Shown here one piece after another: positions 38,001 through 50,712 of a stretch of DNA of 64,000 bases. The notes under the pieces are model-generated. The model had not been told where the DNA came from and ran no database searches. It worked only from the letters and a program-made list of their open reading frames with translations. This DNA comes from Myotis daubentonii. Its lineage: Eukaryota > Chordata > Mammalia > Chiroptera > Vespertilionidae. The stretch lies in the NCBI RefSeq assembly GCF_963259705.1, contig NC_081851.1, positions 59,914,855-59,978,854 on the forward strand. The letters are read 5' to 3'. The position numbers were made by a program, and so were the translations under genes. The first letter of the stretch is position 1. Each line of letters begins with the position of its first letter.

Positions 38001-41000
38001 GATTTGCACCTCAAACAATTTTGCATAATATTTAAGCCTCCCATTGTTGTGTAATGTTTATTCTGGAGTAGTATCTACCCCTTAGAAAATAAATCCTGTT
38101 GGCTGTCAACCTTTTGATCACCTGTGATGTATGTAGTACAGACAGACTATACTTACAATCTTTATGGATGTCTATTCTCTGTAGTCTGATCATGATGGAT
38201 TAAGGGTACCATGTGTTGGGCTGGAGGAGTGCTACTTCAGAGGAGCACACCGTCTGGGTGCTCCAAGCTCCATCCTAAGCAAACCAGTGATCCGGCATTA
38301 ATGCAGTCAAGGTTCCTGTGGGAATAGTTTCCATTCCCACCACTGCAGTAAAACTGCATAATGCAAATTATATGATTTAATTTCTCTGTGTTCCAGGATT
38401 CTGAGTAGACCCCATCATATACCCTAAATCTGATGACTGAAAATATGGAAATGTTTGTAGCCCCACTTTAAAATGGGATCATGTTAATTTTTGGAGTCGT
38501 AAAAGTGAACAATTTTCCATGATAGTAGCAGCCAATTTCTGTGTGTATTAAGTGCACTACCAAAGAATTTTAAGATATAGTGACTTCCATCAAGAAACTT
38601 ACAATGGAGAATCATGTTGTGAGCCCCAGAACAGTTTAACTACTGATTTTTTCCCCCAATTGACTTCCCATAAAGCTGTGTGAGCCCTCTGGAAGCTCAC
38701 GGCATTGTGCACAGAGAAATCCCTTCAACTCCAAAGCCGTAGTGAAAAGGACTGACGATTGAGTTGACATGAATTATGGAATAGTGAGAAGGGCCTGGGA
38801 ACTACATTTTAGAGCTACACTTTAGGGTAGTTAGTGCCTTCAAGAGGGAACCGACCCAGTTTCACACCTGTGTTCTCATTAACATGCTTCCAAACATACT
38901 CTCCATACAACTGGAGAGTAGCCCACATTTCAAGGCATCTGACTTGGGTTATATTCTTCTTCCTCTTGTTTTCTATACCACTGTGGAATTCATTTTTGAC
39001 TGTAGGTTACATTTCTCTATTAACATACTGTGTCAATTTTACTAAATTCAGTCTTTATAAAAATCAATAAATAATTTTCTCATAGCAAATGAAATTCATA
39101 ACACTTGAAATATTTTATAGAAATTATATACGTTAGATACATCACCACCTGTTTTGGGCATCTCAAAGGTCATACTACATAAATATAAATGTTGACATTT
39201 ATATATCGTCTTTCTAAAGAGGGAAATGTAAGTAAGATCTCTGGTTAGTAGCATTCTCTGAAAGAATGTCCAGCTAATTGAGCCCACATGCATATGACTA
39301 ATACTCCATGTCAAACACAGTTGTCTCCCAAGTGAAGAGGTTTTTTGCTGTCCCTGTTTCCCTACCACTAACTCTTTTATTTTTAATTCCTACATTTGAC
39401 CCATGTGTACATTGTCCCTAAAGGTTTCATTTAAACTATCACGTATTCATTTGAGAAGTTAATGAACATACAATGACTTTGTCAGTTCTTTAAGCTAGAA
39501 ATGAATTTTAGTTATACAATTTCACCTTGTGTTTTCGCAGAGAAATAGCCTCAAAGATGCCCAATATTTCCTTTGGTCTAAATGCCTGACCGGGGTTGGC
39601 AAGTCCTGCTAGTAGTTTGGAGCCGACGCTCTGCTGCTCCCCCTGTGGTTGTTTCTGATTGGCACTCCTGGGGCCCTTCTGACCCATGTTCAGTTTGGTA
39701 CATAGGCAACTGAGAGAACTGGAGATGCAGGAGACAGGCACTAATATTCCTCCACAAAAGCCATCCCCAAGGAGCATTCTGGGAAGCCCTCTCTGGAACT
39801 GTGGCAACAGATCCGATCTTGACCTCATGGACAACACCACTCTCTTGGTTCCACAGAGGTGGCAAAAAAGATGTAGCAAGATGAGAAAACTTCCTAACTG
39901 GAAAGAGTCTCGGAGACAATCAGTTTCACTCTGAATGCTCAGTTCTCTCCCATTCTAACAGCTTTCAATTTGACATCCTTCTTCATAGAAGAGTTTGGGA
40001 AATGGAAGTGAATCCATGAAAATACTCACCAGAGAGCGAGGAGGCAAGGCAGAGGAGGATATGATAAAGAGATCTCTTGCTAAAGAGGAAAAGCAACTTC
40101 TTTTATCATAACCGTCTGCTTAATTAAATGCATTTCCTGGGCTGTTGTATTCATAAAAGTCAGTGTGTAGGTGAGGGAATAATTGATTGCTCCGAAATTG
40201 GCAAGTACTTCCTAAGGAACATTTTTCTTTATGATGTCTTTGGCATTCGTGGTCTACTAGTCCCATTTCCAGCCTTAGACACTGCACTATAAAATTATAG
40301 CTTCATCCTGAGGCACCAGCTATTACTTCTGCCAATAATCTCTGGGCTCAGAGAAAATAGCACAGGTACCCACATGCATAGAAAGTGCATCCCTAATTAA
40401 ATGCTAAATTTATCAGGAAGGCTATCACTATTGAAATGCACTAAAAATTATTTCATCTGAACCCCAAGTGGGAACTGGGGCTAATGCCTATGCATGGAGT
40501 AGTGCCAGACAAGCCTGGTCCAATGCCACAGTAATAAATGCCAGACTTCCTTCTATCTGTAGCCACTGATGCATGTGATCTGTCCAGGAGTATTTTCATA
40601 AGGTCTTCTAATGGAAAGTTATACAGGGGAGAGAACAGATTGATCTGCCATGAAGAACACCACCTCTGCAGAATGCTTTACAGACCTAGTAATTCTATGA
40701 AATAATAAATGGCTTTTTACCAGTAATCAATGCACTGAGAGAACATTGGCTGGAAAACGCACCTGCCTCATTACGCTGGGCAGAATGCTCAAGGGCCACA
40801 AAGCACCACCTTATCTCTTACCCTGAACAATAGACAATATGATATCTGATCAACCTAAGAAAAATGTTAGGGAAAGGGATGCATTTCATGAGCTGTTTAA
40901 TGTGGAAAGTGAGGCAGATATGAAAGGTGGGTTTTTTAAGGCTTTTTTCTTAATGATGTTTGCTGTTGAGCCTCTTAACCTGGGGATAGGGGCAGGTCTG

Positions 41001-41016
41001 GTAAAATATTTTCCTA

Positions 41017-41346
41017 ATGCCAGTTGATAGATCAATGCCAGTTGATAGATCATTGCCAGTTGATAGATCAATGCCAGTTGATAGATCAATGCCAGTTGAT
41101 AGATCATTGCCAGTTGATAGATCAATGCCAGTTGATAGATCAATGCCAGTTGATAGATCATTGCCAGTTGATAGATCAATGCCAGTTGATAGATCAATGC
41201 CAGTTGATAGATCATTGCCAGTTGATAGATCAATGCCAGTTGATAGATCATTGCCAGTTGATAGATCAATGCCAGCTGATAGATCATTGCCAGTTGATAG
41301 ATCAATGCCAGCTGATAGATCAATGCCAGCTGATAGATCAATGCCA
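41017..41346. repeat. 18-bp minisatellite with 54-bp higher-order unit
   Basis: Eighteen full copies of an 18-bp unit (ATGCCAGTTGATAGATCA) plus 6 bp. Unit first codons run ATG ATG TTG four times, then ATG TTG twice, then ATG ATG, so most of the array is a 54-bp trimer repeat. The last units carry CAGCTG for CAGTTG. Because 18 is a multiple of 3, long open frames cross it in several frames; they are artefacts. Confidence 0.98.
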
Positions 41347-41477
41347 TAGAACTATTAGGGGAGCTCCTCTGACACTGTAGATCCTGCCAGTCACCCTTCA
41401 CCTGTGAATCCAGAGATTCTGATTCTTCGGTAAGTCCAGGGATCTGGATAAATGGGGTTTTGTTAATCCTCACCCAG

Positions 41478-41705
41478 GATATTTTTCCATTGAGATTTAG
41501 AGAGTGGGAGGAACGGGGAGAGACAGAGAGAAAGAAACATCGATTTGAGAGAGACACATCGATTGGTTGCCTCTCACATGGCCCCTGACCAGCAGGGCCA
41601 GGGATGGAGCCTGAAACCAAGGTATGTGCCCTAGACCAGAATCGAACCCGGGACCTTTCAGTCCTCAGGCCAATGCTCTATCCACTGAGCCAAACCAGCC
41701 AGGGC
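41478..41705 (-). mobile_element. VES SINE
   Basis: Reverse-complement VES with CATCGATTTGAGAGAGACACATCGAT, GAATCGAACCCGGGACC and GCTCTATCCACTGAGCC, ending CAGCCAGGGC. Confidence 0.92.
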
Positions 41706-44330
41706 TCTATATATGTTCTTGGAGCTCTGTAGAAAATTCTGGTGGTCTGCTAGATCTGAGGACCCACCTTCCATAATCCTCAGGACCTCACAAATTTGGA
41801 CTCTGATTTCTCAATATGTCATGAGTCTTGCGTTCACTAGGAATTTACTCTTTAAGTCTTAAACCATGCTTAAGTTTTCTCAGGTCACTTCCTGTGGTAA
41901 GTCACGAACCACGGCAACTGCCCCTGCTATGTCATCTCATTCACTTTCTCTCTTATGTTAAAACTCTGAGCGCACTACCAACAACAGGACTGACTCAAAA
42001 TCTTCTCTCCAGTGAAATCACTATACAAATCAGCCCTTTGGCTTTATTTCCAATAGTCTCCTCTTAGCCCAAACTATTACCTCTTTTTTGTCTCTACACT
42101 TGTGGGGCTTCTGATGTTGACATGTTAGAGCCTGTCTCTTAAAGGACATCCTGCCCTAAGCTTCAAGGACCTGGCAATTTCTCAACCTCCCCATAACTGG
42201 CGCTTCAGTGTATGCATAACTCTTGTTCTCGCTCGCTCTCCCCCTCCCTCCCTCCCTCTCTCCTTTTTTACACTGTTACCAGAGATGTTGCAGTATCCAG
42301 TTCTACATGCCTTGGCTTTTTCTTCTAAGGTCACACCTTCGGAGAAAGTCCATCAGCTCAAATGAATGGCTTCAATTTCCATTTCAATATGCCTGACAAA
42401 TGTATAGAGGCCTCTCATCCAGGCACTTCACCTTCACTGAGGACCCATATTCCATACATTCTATAAGACATTTCCCAGCATGGCTTGGATTAAATATATC
42501 AAGACCAGAATTTATTATCTTCTTCCCATAACATTCTTTAACCTTTCATAGTATTATGTTAGCTATCTCCCAGGTTTAGCCCCTTGGAAACACTATTTTG
42601 TTATATATCTACTAGCCATAAATAATCATAAAGAATATAATCATGCAGAAGAGTTTGGGAGGATTCAGGGAAAGAGTCCAAGGAAAAAGGCATTGTGGTG
42701 GCTGCAATTTTTTCTTCAGATTCTTTCTTACCTTTATCCCTTTCCTGCGGTACTCCACAATCCCAGAATGATTCCAACCAGCTTTCTCAGCCCACTCCAC
42801 CCTGACCATAAGTAGGAAGGATTTCAGAAGCACTAGCCTAGCCCTCTGGGCCTCAGCTTTGCAACGAGCTATTTAATCATCAGATTCTGCCCTTTCCTCC
42901 AGTTGCAATAGGCTAGTCAGTCATTTATCAAACACGGTGGCATTTCTGTGCATCCTAAGCATCCTGCCAGGCACTCAGGAAAAGAACAGTGAACTGCTAG
43001 ATCTCTGAAACCTATCTGAAAGTCGGGTTTGCTTTCCTATCTGGTTTCTGCCTTCCCATCTTGATTTTAGGACGTCAGTTCATCGTAAATGAAAACACAT
43101 CTCTCCTGTAATCATTCCCGAGGGGGACTGGTGCCTCCCTCAGGTGAGAACAGGGTCCTGCTGCATAACGCTATATTCCGTAGCCCTTTGTCCTTGGACG
43201 TCTTGGTGTGGCCATATTCCTGAGTTATACTTTCTTGCCCATCCCACCCAGTGGTTTACTTGGCTTCCAATGATCATACATTTCTGTACAATTTCCTCTC
43301 TGGGTGCTATGTTTCTCTGCCTTGGAATGGCTCTCCTCCACCTTTGATGGCTTCTACCCCTCATTTCCAACTCCCTGCTCTAGTCGGTGGGCAGATCAAG
43401 TACCAGTCTCGTCCTCTTCCAGTCAGTTTCATCCCACTGTGATGAAACAGGGCTGGTGCTCCGACTTAACATCAACTGCTGCTGCTGAGCCCTTGTGATC
43501 CCTTTTGCCTTCAACCTCTCGCTGCTCCTATCCACCTACACAAAGAAGAGCAAAGAGCAGATGTCATTTTATTCATGCCTTCAATCTTTGTACATCTCAT
43601 TTGCCTCCCATATTACTATTTCTCATCATAGACCACAGATGATAGCTCGCTCTCTCGCTCTCTCTCTCTCTTTCTCTCCCCCCCATCTCAACACATGCAC
43701 TTGCCTGCTGAATAACCTAAAGTCATTTTTCTTAGTGACTGCTCACAGTATCAGGAGAATGAATGATATTTTTTACCCTTTCCCACACCCCAGCATGTAC
43801 ATTTCCATTTCATTACATTGTTTTGTTGTGCTTCTCTTACCAATCCTCCTGTCAATACTGTAGAAGATAATGTAATGTGATAGTGATTGTCCATCTAATT
43901 CATTTACCTGAGACTTCAGTTTTTATACTTTTATTTAAAAACTAACGTATATATCTAGATATCATTTTATCAACCACTCACAGTTGATAAAAAAGAAAAT
44001 GAAATATGTGCTCAGATCTGAACTGATGATAGATAATTCAATTTTCAGTTCATATAAATCAGGTCCCTTTAGAATGATGGTCTCATCAGCAGAATTTGCA
44101 TGTTACTCCCTCCATCTTGCTTAAAGAAACTGATTGTTGCAGGCAAAGGGAGGTGCTCAATTTGTTTTCTCTAACTCGAACCCACAGGCAAGTTTTCAGC
44201 AAGGAGAAGTGTTGCGGAGAATAAATTAAAGTTGGAGAAAAGGGATTAAAGGGTCACAGCTATTTCTTTCATGTCTTCAAGCTTTTTGACAGATCTAGAC
44301 TGGAAGCTGGGGGCCAAACACTTTCTCAAA
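41706..44330. other. Unique intronic sequence
   Basis: Diverged, mostly unassigned sequence with C/T-rich simple patches at 42228-42262 and about 43640-43685. Several 60-122-codon frames here have no recognisable domain. Confidence 0.45.
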
Positions 44331-44343
44331 ACATGGTTGCTCA

Positions 44344-44578
44344 GCCAAAACCGGTTTGGCTCAGTGGATAGAGCGTCGGCCTGTGGACTGAAAGGTCCCA
44401 GGTTCGATTCGGTCAAGGGCATGTACCTGGGTTGCGGGCACATCCCCAGTGGGAGATGTGCAGGAGGCAGCTGATTGATGTTTCTATCTCATCGATGTTT
44501 CTAACTCTCTATCTCTCTCCCTTCCTCTCTGTAAAAAAATCAATAAAATATATATTTAAAAAAACAAAACAAAAAAAC
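44344..44578 (+). mobile_element. VES SINE
   Basis: A well-preserved VES: CCGGTTTGGCTCAGTGGATAG, GGTCCCAGGTTCGATTC, CTCATCGATGTTTC, CTCCCTTCCTCTCTG, CAATAAAATA tail. Perfect 13-bp duplication ACATGGTTGCTCA at 44331-44343 and 44579-44591. Confidence 0.97.
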
Positions 44579-44591
44579 ACATGGTTGCTCA

Positions 44592-45975
44592 AGGCGCACC
44601 GGGCTGGGTATCCTGCAGGGATGCCAGGCTCTGCCCATCCAGGAGACAGCATTTTCTCCGTGGCTGCTTCCCTGCCCTCCTGTTCACTTTCATTTTATTC
44701 TTCTACATCACAAGCTTTTTCCCAGAGTTAAACTGATTGTCCTAAAGGTCCAAATTGATCATGGCAGCCCTTAAGCAAAAAGGCCCATTGGATCTTTATT
44801 ACAAAATTATGCCCACACAACTTAGCATTTCTCCTGACCTCAAGCTCTTTTTCTTGACATACCTCCCATCAACACTCCTCCACATGCATGCTCACCATAA
44901 ACATGAGTGAGATAGAACTTGACAATTCTTAAACATATCATGCCTTATCCTGGCAAAACTCTACTCTTTCTTTAAGAACCAGCCCAATTATTCCTGACCT
45001 TTTGAAGTTCCCCACCCTCTGTGCTCCCACAGCACAGAGCCCTTACTTATATTTAGCTCATATGGAGGTAGGTAATCTTTGATGTACATGCTTGTCACCT
45101 CCCTATGCTGTGAGTTCATATTCTTCTTTTTATCCCTGACACCTAATGTGGGCCTTGACACACAGTTGGATACTCGGTGAAGGTTTGTGGAATGGCTGGA
45201 CAAAATCACATGCTGTCGGAATCTGAAGGGTGTCTGGTGAGTTCATTCGGCCCTCCCTAATGAGGTCCAAGTCATGCGCTTGAATCACCTACACCCTGCT
45301 CATATTGCTCACTCTCATGGCCAAATCTACGTTCATAAGCCTACCTTTTCATCTAAAAAAATATGTGGGCTGTTTTTTTGCTGAGAGATGTAAGAGACCT
45401 TGGTGGATCGGCACAAACTCAAGTGCAGATTGTGATAATGAGAATAGCTGAATGATTCATAAATGACTATTAAGAAAATGCCATGTGCCGGCACTGTGCT
45501 CTCTGTCGTGGGGAATGCGCATGAACTACCTCATCGTGTGCTGGCCCTTGTCAATATGGAACTGGTGAGTGTAGAAGGCTTCACCAAAGATTTTACATTC
45601 TTGGGGGTCTGAAGACCCAGACTATGTTTGTAGGGGTTCCGTTCATTTCCACTTCCAGTCTCTATCAGGAAGTCTGACTTCAATAGAGAAACTTAGTGAA
45701 AACTATAAAGAGGAATTTGATTACTCTAGAAACTCTAAGATAGTTAAATAGAAGTATTCAGGACCTATGGATACTACACCAAGATAGCAAGTTAATATAA
45801 AGGGGAAATTCCATAAATAAGCTTTTAAGAGCATTCTGTACTGTTTAGTACAGAAACTAAAAAATTCTTATTTCTACTGAGTTAGTAGGATTTATTCAGG
45901 ATACATAGACCTGTCCTTGAGATGCACTCTTATTTTTTCCTTATTAGTCCATTTTATTAAGTAAACCATACATTA
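44592..45975. other. Unique intronic sequence
   Basis: Contains an L2 3' end at about 44930-45190; the rest is unique. Confidence 0.5.
44930..45190 (+). repeat. L2 LINE 3' end
   Basis: CCCCACCCTCTGTGCTCCCACAGCAC...GCTGTGAGTTCAT...CACTTAATGTG-like text and GGATACTCGGTGAAGGTTTG follow the L2 3'-end order. Confidence 0.6.
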
Positions 45976-46141
45976 CCCTATATAATAAAAGGCTAATATG
46001 CAAATTGTCCCCTCGACCAGGAGTTTGACCAGGGGGCAGAGCTGGCCTGCCAACCACCCAAAGCCCCTACCCCCAGCTGCCCCCAATTGATCCCCCCACC
46101 CCAATCTTGGGTGGCCAGGAATTCGTGCACTGGGCCTCTAG
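45976..46141 (+). mobile_element. Short non-autonomous Helitron (HeliBat type)
   Basis: Begins with TATATAATAAAAGGCTAATATGC near its 5' end and ends GAATTCGTGCACTGGGCCTCTAG. Inserted between A and T (CATTA^TTAATA). Only 166 bp; one arm of the terminal hairpin is lost. Confidence 0.9.
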
Positions 46142-46967
46142 TTAATAACAATAATATAAATTTAATTAAATTCTACATGATTAAAGTTAACAGAAATTAA
46201 CTTTAAATCCAGTATGGCAGTATCATCATAAATATTTAATAAAGTATTGGTTCATGTTCTAGCAGTCAATTGTGTCTACTGCTATAATTTCTAAGCTTTA
46301 ATTATATAAATAGAAATACAACTCTGAAAGGAGACCCATAGATAATTGTCAGATACTACTGCCTTCCTGTTCACCCACTAAACTCTTCATTTCCAAAATG
46401 AATATTGGAATATTAATATTAATGCATGATACATATTTTACAGTGGAGCTGAGGAAGCCTTAATGGAAAGATTGTTGGGACCAAGAAACTAAGTTTGCTC
46501 AGTTGCAAAATGAGAAGATTAAGTTGCATAACAATAATAACAGCACCTTGCAATTGAAAATGCTTCAAGTGTGAAAAGTTCTGTTTTATACATTATCTCA
46601 TTTATTTTTCATATCAATACCATGTGGTTCTCATTTTACATTTGATGAAATTGAAATTTAGCTAAAGTAATTTGCCCAAGGTCATGCTACTAAAAGCTAT
46701 TATATTTATAAATATTTACAACTATATTTACAGCTAAATGATATAAATCTGTATTTCAAATGCAAATCTAGATCTAATATGCCCCCTCTACCTACAAGAT
46801 TCTCTGAGCAAAGGTGCAGACTTTTTAGAGAATTTGTAAATAGCCCAAATTCTAAAAACAATACCCTTTCCCTGTGAGAATATATGTCTGGGTCAAAAGC
46901 TGAAATCATGTAAGGTTTTGCTATTTGAGCACTAACTGTGAACTATGTACAATTTATAACAAAATGA

Positions 46968-46972
<5 letters not shown>
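46142..46972. other. Unique intronic sequence
   Basis: AT-rich, with a MIR at 46555-46690; nothing else recognised. Confidence 0.5.
46555..46690 (-). repeat. MIR SINE fragment
   Basis: TTATCTCATTTATTTTTCATA...CATTTTACATTTGATGAAATTG...TTTGCCCAAGGTCATGC fits antisense MIR. Confidence 0.7.

Positions 46973-47027
<55 letters not shown>
46973..47027. repeat. (TA)n microsatellite
   Basis: About 55 bp of TA. Confidence 0.98.
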
Positions 47028-47032
<5 letters not shown>

Positions 47033-48244
47033 CATACTTACAGATTTTCCCCTACAATTGATGTGCATTTAAATGCAGCTCATAAGAAGCCCTGTAATTA
47101 ATCCAAGAATTGCTCACCAAGTACTTTCTCACTCTGTATGGTCTAGTGGTTCAGTTTTGTTAAACAATGTCATTGTTTTGCATTCTGTAAACTTGCTCTG
47201 GTTCTATAACTTCTGGTTCTGGGAGAAACTTCTGTCAATAAACAAGAAATATAAAAGGGAGAAAAAAGAAAACACATTTTCAATTCAAAGCCAATAACCG
47301 CCATTCTGGGCCTGGTTAATTTTGAGGTGAAGCTCTAAATGGCTGGTATCGATAAGAAGCTAATTGTCTTCTTGCTGATTTTCTCTTGTGATGATCACCT
47401 GTAAAGTGCCTTGTGTCCCTTTTGTTAAGAATATGCGCTCCAAAATGATAAATGTTTGATGTCATTTCAAACCAAGAGGACTACCTGGAAAATATTTAAA
47501 AGTCCAAATAAGTACTGCACTGAAAAGTTCAGCGAGAGTCCACCGTCGGTGAAGCATTGTTTGGCAGAGAGTGGGAAGCAGCAGCAGGAAGCTGGGGTAT
47601 ATTGAGGCTCTTGATATCTTGTGGGTAATGATTTTTGATTCATAGTCTGAATCAGTTTTAATCTGTACCTGTTTGCAATTACACATGTGGGAAGTATTTC
47701 ACCACACAGAGCCAGCAACTCGGAGCACTTACAGGCTTGCCACATGGCTGCAAAGCCAGGTCCTCCCACAACTAGCTCCTTTGAACGAAGAAAGTGGGTC
47801 TCTTTAAAGTCGGAAGGGTACTTTTAAGTGGAAAAAGAAATTTACACGATGGTTGACCATTCTCTTCTCAGTACAAATAGATCATCAGGTTTCTGATCTA
47901 GTAGTTGACAGGGGCACATCATGATTCTGGTCAAAGAAGGAAAGGAAAAGAAAAATGCAAAGATGGAAAACTGCTCAACGTGATGCCCAAAGACTTGGGT
48001 TGGTTTTGATTTATTATTCTTTACCGAGCGTTTCTGTGGATGTTGCACATTCTTTTCACATCAAAGACCCTCCAGGTTGAGATTTTATACAGCCATCCTT
48101 ATTACTTCACAAAGGTCATGTGTCCTCAGATGGGCCACTTCATTTATAAAGCATCGATCAGACAATAGCGAAAAGCCAGCTAGTTAACAAAGAAAAGCAT
48201 GCATTTTTCTTCTGCTATAAGTACTAGTTTTTACTGAGAGGGGG
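47028..48244. other. Unique intronic sequence
   Basis: No repeat or gene recognised. Confidence 0.5.
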
Positions 48245-48441
48245 ACTTGGCTCATTGTGGCTCAATGGTTGAGCATAGATATATGAACCACGAGGTCATG
48301 GTTTGATTCTGGGTCAGGGCACATGCCCAAGAAAAAAAGGCTCAATCCCCAGTAGAGGGTGTACAGGAGGCAGCTGATCAATGATTCTCTCTCATCATTG
48401 ATGTTTCTCTCTCTCTTTCCCTCTCCCTTCCTTTCTGGAAT
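48245..48441 (+). mobile_element. VES SINE
   Basis: TGGCTCAATGGTTGAGCATAG, GGTTTGATTCTGGGTC, GGAGGCAGCTGATCAATGAT, CTCATCATTGATGTTTC and CCTCTCCCTTCC. The tail passes directly into the GATA array. Confidence 0.88.
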
Positions 48442-48459
48442 ATAGATAGATAGATAGAT

Positions 48460-48522
<63 letters not shown>

Positions 48523-48551
48523 GATAGATAGGTAGAGATAGATAGATAGAT

Positions 48552-48614
<63 letters not shown>

Positions 48615-48623
48615 GATAGGTAG

Positions 48624-48687
<64 letters not shown>

Positions 48688-48743
48688 GATAGATAGGTAG
48701 AGATAGATAGATAGATGATAGATAGATAGATAGATAGATAGAT

Positions 48744-48811
<68 letters not shown>

Positions 48812-48812
48812 T
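48442..48812. repeat. (GATA)n array with interspersed variants
   Basis: About 370 bp of GATA tetranucleotide starting at the VES tail. GATGATA slips and a recurring GGTAGAGATAGATA motif divide it into a partly repeated higher-order pattern. The long minus-strand Tyr-Leu-Ser-Ile frames are artefacts. Confidence 0.98.
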
Positions 48813-50008
48813 TGTGTGTGTTTTTTTAAGAGGAGGGGGGAGGAAAGGTTTTCTACAAAGAGGAGTGAATTGGATTTCAGCAGCACCAGAGAAGAAAACA
48901 ACTAGGATAGCAAAGTGGATATCAGATGTGGCTTTAGACTTAGAGATGAATTTTAGTCCTGACTCTGGCATCTGCTAGCTTTGCGGCCTTGGTTATTTCA
49001 ATGTGTCTGGATTTGCTCATCTATATAATGAGAGATGAGCACGGAGATTTCTATGACTGAGGATGCAGAGACTGTGTGCTGCAGGCTGGAGAGTGGAGTG
49101 TTTGGGAAGGCCAGGGCTGAATTTGAGTGGAAAATGACGAATGCTATTTTTATGGCAAATGTGGGAATGGGTGATTAGTAGGATGGCGCCAATCCTTGCT
49201 ATTTGTAAGGGTTTTAGCACAAGGAATTATTTATGAATCAACAGAAGCTTAGAAGGAATGCCCTTTGAGGGAAACAGTATTGACAGATGATTCCTGAAAT
49301 TCTTTTAAGGAAAACTAGCCAAAAGGTTAGCAAGGACTGAGGAGAGAATGAGATGCAAATATTCCTAGGGAACAATTCAGACTAGAACTTCAAGAAAGTC
49401 TTATAGAAAAAGGAGATGCTGGAGGTTACCACCTAGGAGCCTGGAGTGTGGCCCAAGCATAGAAAGAGGGAAAACAAACATTCGCCTTGTAGGAGAGGGA
49501 AACCTTCTCCTTCTTCCCTTCCAGGTTCTTTGGCTGAAGAGAGGTTAACTGGAGAAACACAAACTTAATTTTGTGTAAACAGTAGCCTACAAAGACAGTC
49601 AGGCAACTGAGGCTTACATGCTGTTCTGAGCTCAGGAGAGGGAGTAGGGGTCTGGGGCTTGAAAGGTGAGGAAGACAATTCATAGGACGATGGGAGAACA
49701 AATGCCGCAGCTAAGTCTTTCTGATATAAAAAGTTATGTCTGGCAAAGCACTCTCTCTTATCAAAGTTATTTTAGGCAGTGAAGGGAATGGTAGAAAGCT
49801 CTCCTTGAGTCTGTGGAGCCTTGATTATTTTCAGCTCAAAATAATGCACATGCCCAAGTGGCACATTTGGGGGCGGCCTGCCCTGAACCCCATCAGCATC
49901 TAACAGAGCTAATCCCAAGCCACTCATCTATAGGGAAGCACCATAAATTTATCATTTTTTGGCTTGTTTTATTTATTCCCTCTTCCCATAATATATATAT
50001 ATAGATCA
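48813..50008. other. Unique intronic sequence
   Basis: Contains a MIR (48915-49050); otherwise no repeat recognised. Confidence 0.5.
48915..49050 (+). repeat. MIR SINE
   Basis: TTTTAGTCCTGACTCTGGCATC...TTTGCGGCCTTGGTTATTTC...CTCATCTATATAATGAG follows the sense MIR. Confidence 0.7.
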
Positions 50009-50016
50009 GTCTAGTT

Positions 50017-50227
50017 CAGCGGTTCTCAACCTGTGGGTCACGACCCCTTTGCGGTCAAACGACCCTTTCACAGGGGTCGCCTAAGACCATCCTGCATATC
50101 AGATATTTACATTACGATTCATAACAGTAGCAACATTACAATTATGAAGTAGCAACGAAAATAATTTTATGGTTGGGCCACAACATGAGGAATTGTATTT
50201 AAAGGGCCAGAAGGTTGAGAACCACTG
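50017..50227 (+). mobile_element. SPIN-like hAT element with perfect 8-bp TSD
   Basis: CAGCGGTTCTCAACCTGTGG ... GGTTGAGAACCACTG, with the same interior as the copies at 22362 and 61377. Flanked by exact GTCTAGTT duplications (50009-50016 and 50228-50235), the 8-bp signature of hAT insertion. Confidence 0.95.
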
Positions 50228-50496
50228 GTCTAGTTAGATAACAGTAGAGAGAAAAAATGTCCCAAAAACTATTCAAAAGATATACTAGTATATAGTTAAT
50301 TACATTGTTATAAAGATATTTCATTTGGACATCTTGTGTCATTTTAAATGGGAGGTTTTTAGAAAAATCATGGGAAATGTTCAAAACATAACTAAGTGAA
50401 AAATTATGACACCAAAATTTTATTTATACTATGATACACATATAATAGGGTCCAAATTATGCAATTGTGTATTTTAAAGGCTAAAACAAGTATTTT

Positions 50497-50712
50497 GTAA
50501 ATTATATTTTATTGATTTTTTTACAGAGAGGAAGGGAGAAGGATAGAGAGTTAGAAACATCGATGAGAGAGAGACATTGATCAGCTGCCTCCTGCACACT
50601 CCCCACTGAGGATGTGCCCGCAACCAAGGTACATGCCCTTGACCGGAATCGAACTTGGGACCTTTGAGTCCGCAGGCCGACGCTCTATCCACTGAGACAA
50701 ACCCATTAGGGC
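50497..50712 (-). mobile_element. VES SINE
   Basis: Reverse-complement VES with a perfect 15-bp duplication TAAAACAAGTATTTT (50482-50496 and 50713-50727). Internal CATCGATGAGAGAGAGACATTGAT and GGAATCGAACTTGGGACC. Confidence 0.96.

Larger units (their letters stand above)
29747..41016. other. 11-kb intronic stretch without recent transposons
   Basis: No VES, SPIN, Helitron or L1 copy seen. It contains old L2-like sequence (about 32750-33330), a short poly-A run at 33430-33448, and a possible MER20-like relic (34835-35000). Open frames such as 35839-36234 (131 codons) have no recognisable domain. Otherwise unique. Confidence 0.55.

Noticed and set aside
39508..39934. Overlapping 82-123-codon frames on both strands
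   Set aside because: Mutually overlapping and without a recognised domain. Possibly an old pseudogene or chance; no family could be named.
40886..41620. 244-codon minus-strand open frame
   Set aside because: It crosses the 18-bp minisatellite, which stays open in several frames because 18 is divisible by 3, and part of a VES SINE. No domain.
44344..44474. tRNA-like A/B boxes
   Set aside because: They are the promoter region of a VES SINE, which is tRNA-derived; no complete tRNA fold or gene.
48378..48971. 197-codon minus-strand open frame rich in Tyr-Leu-Ser-Ile
   Set aside because: Translation of a GATA tetranucleotide array, low-complexity artefact.
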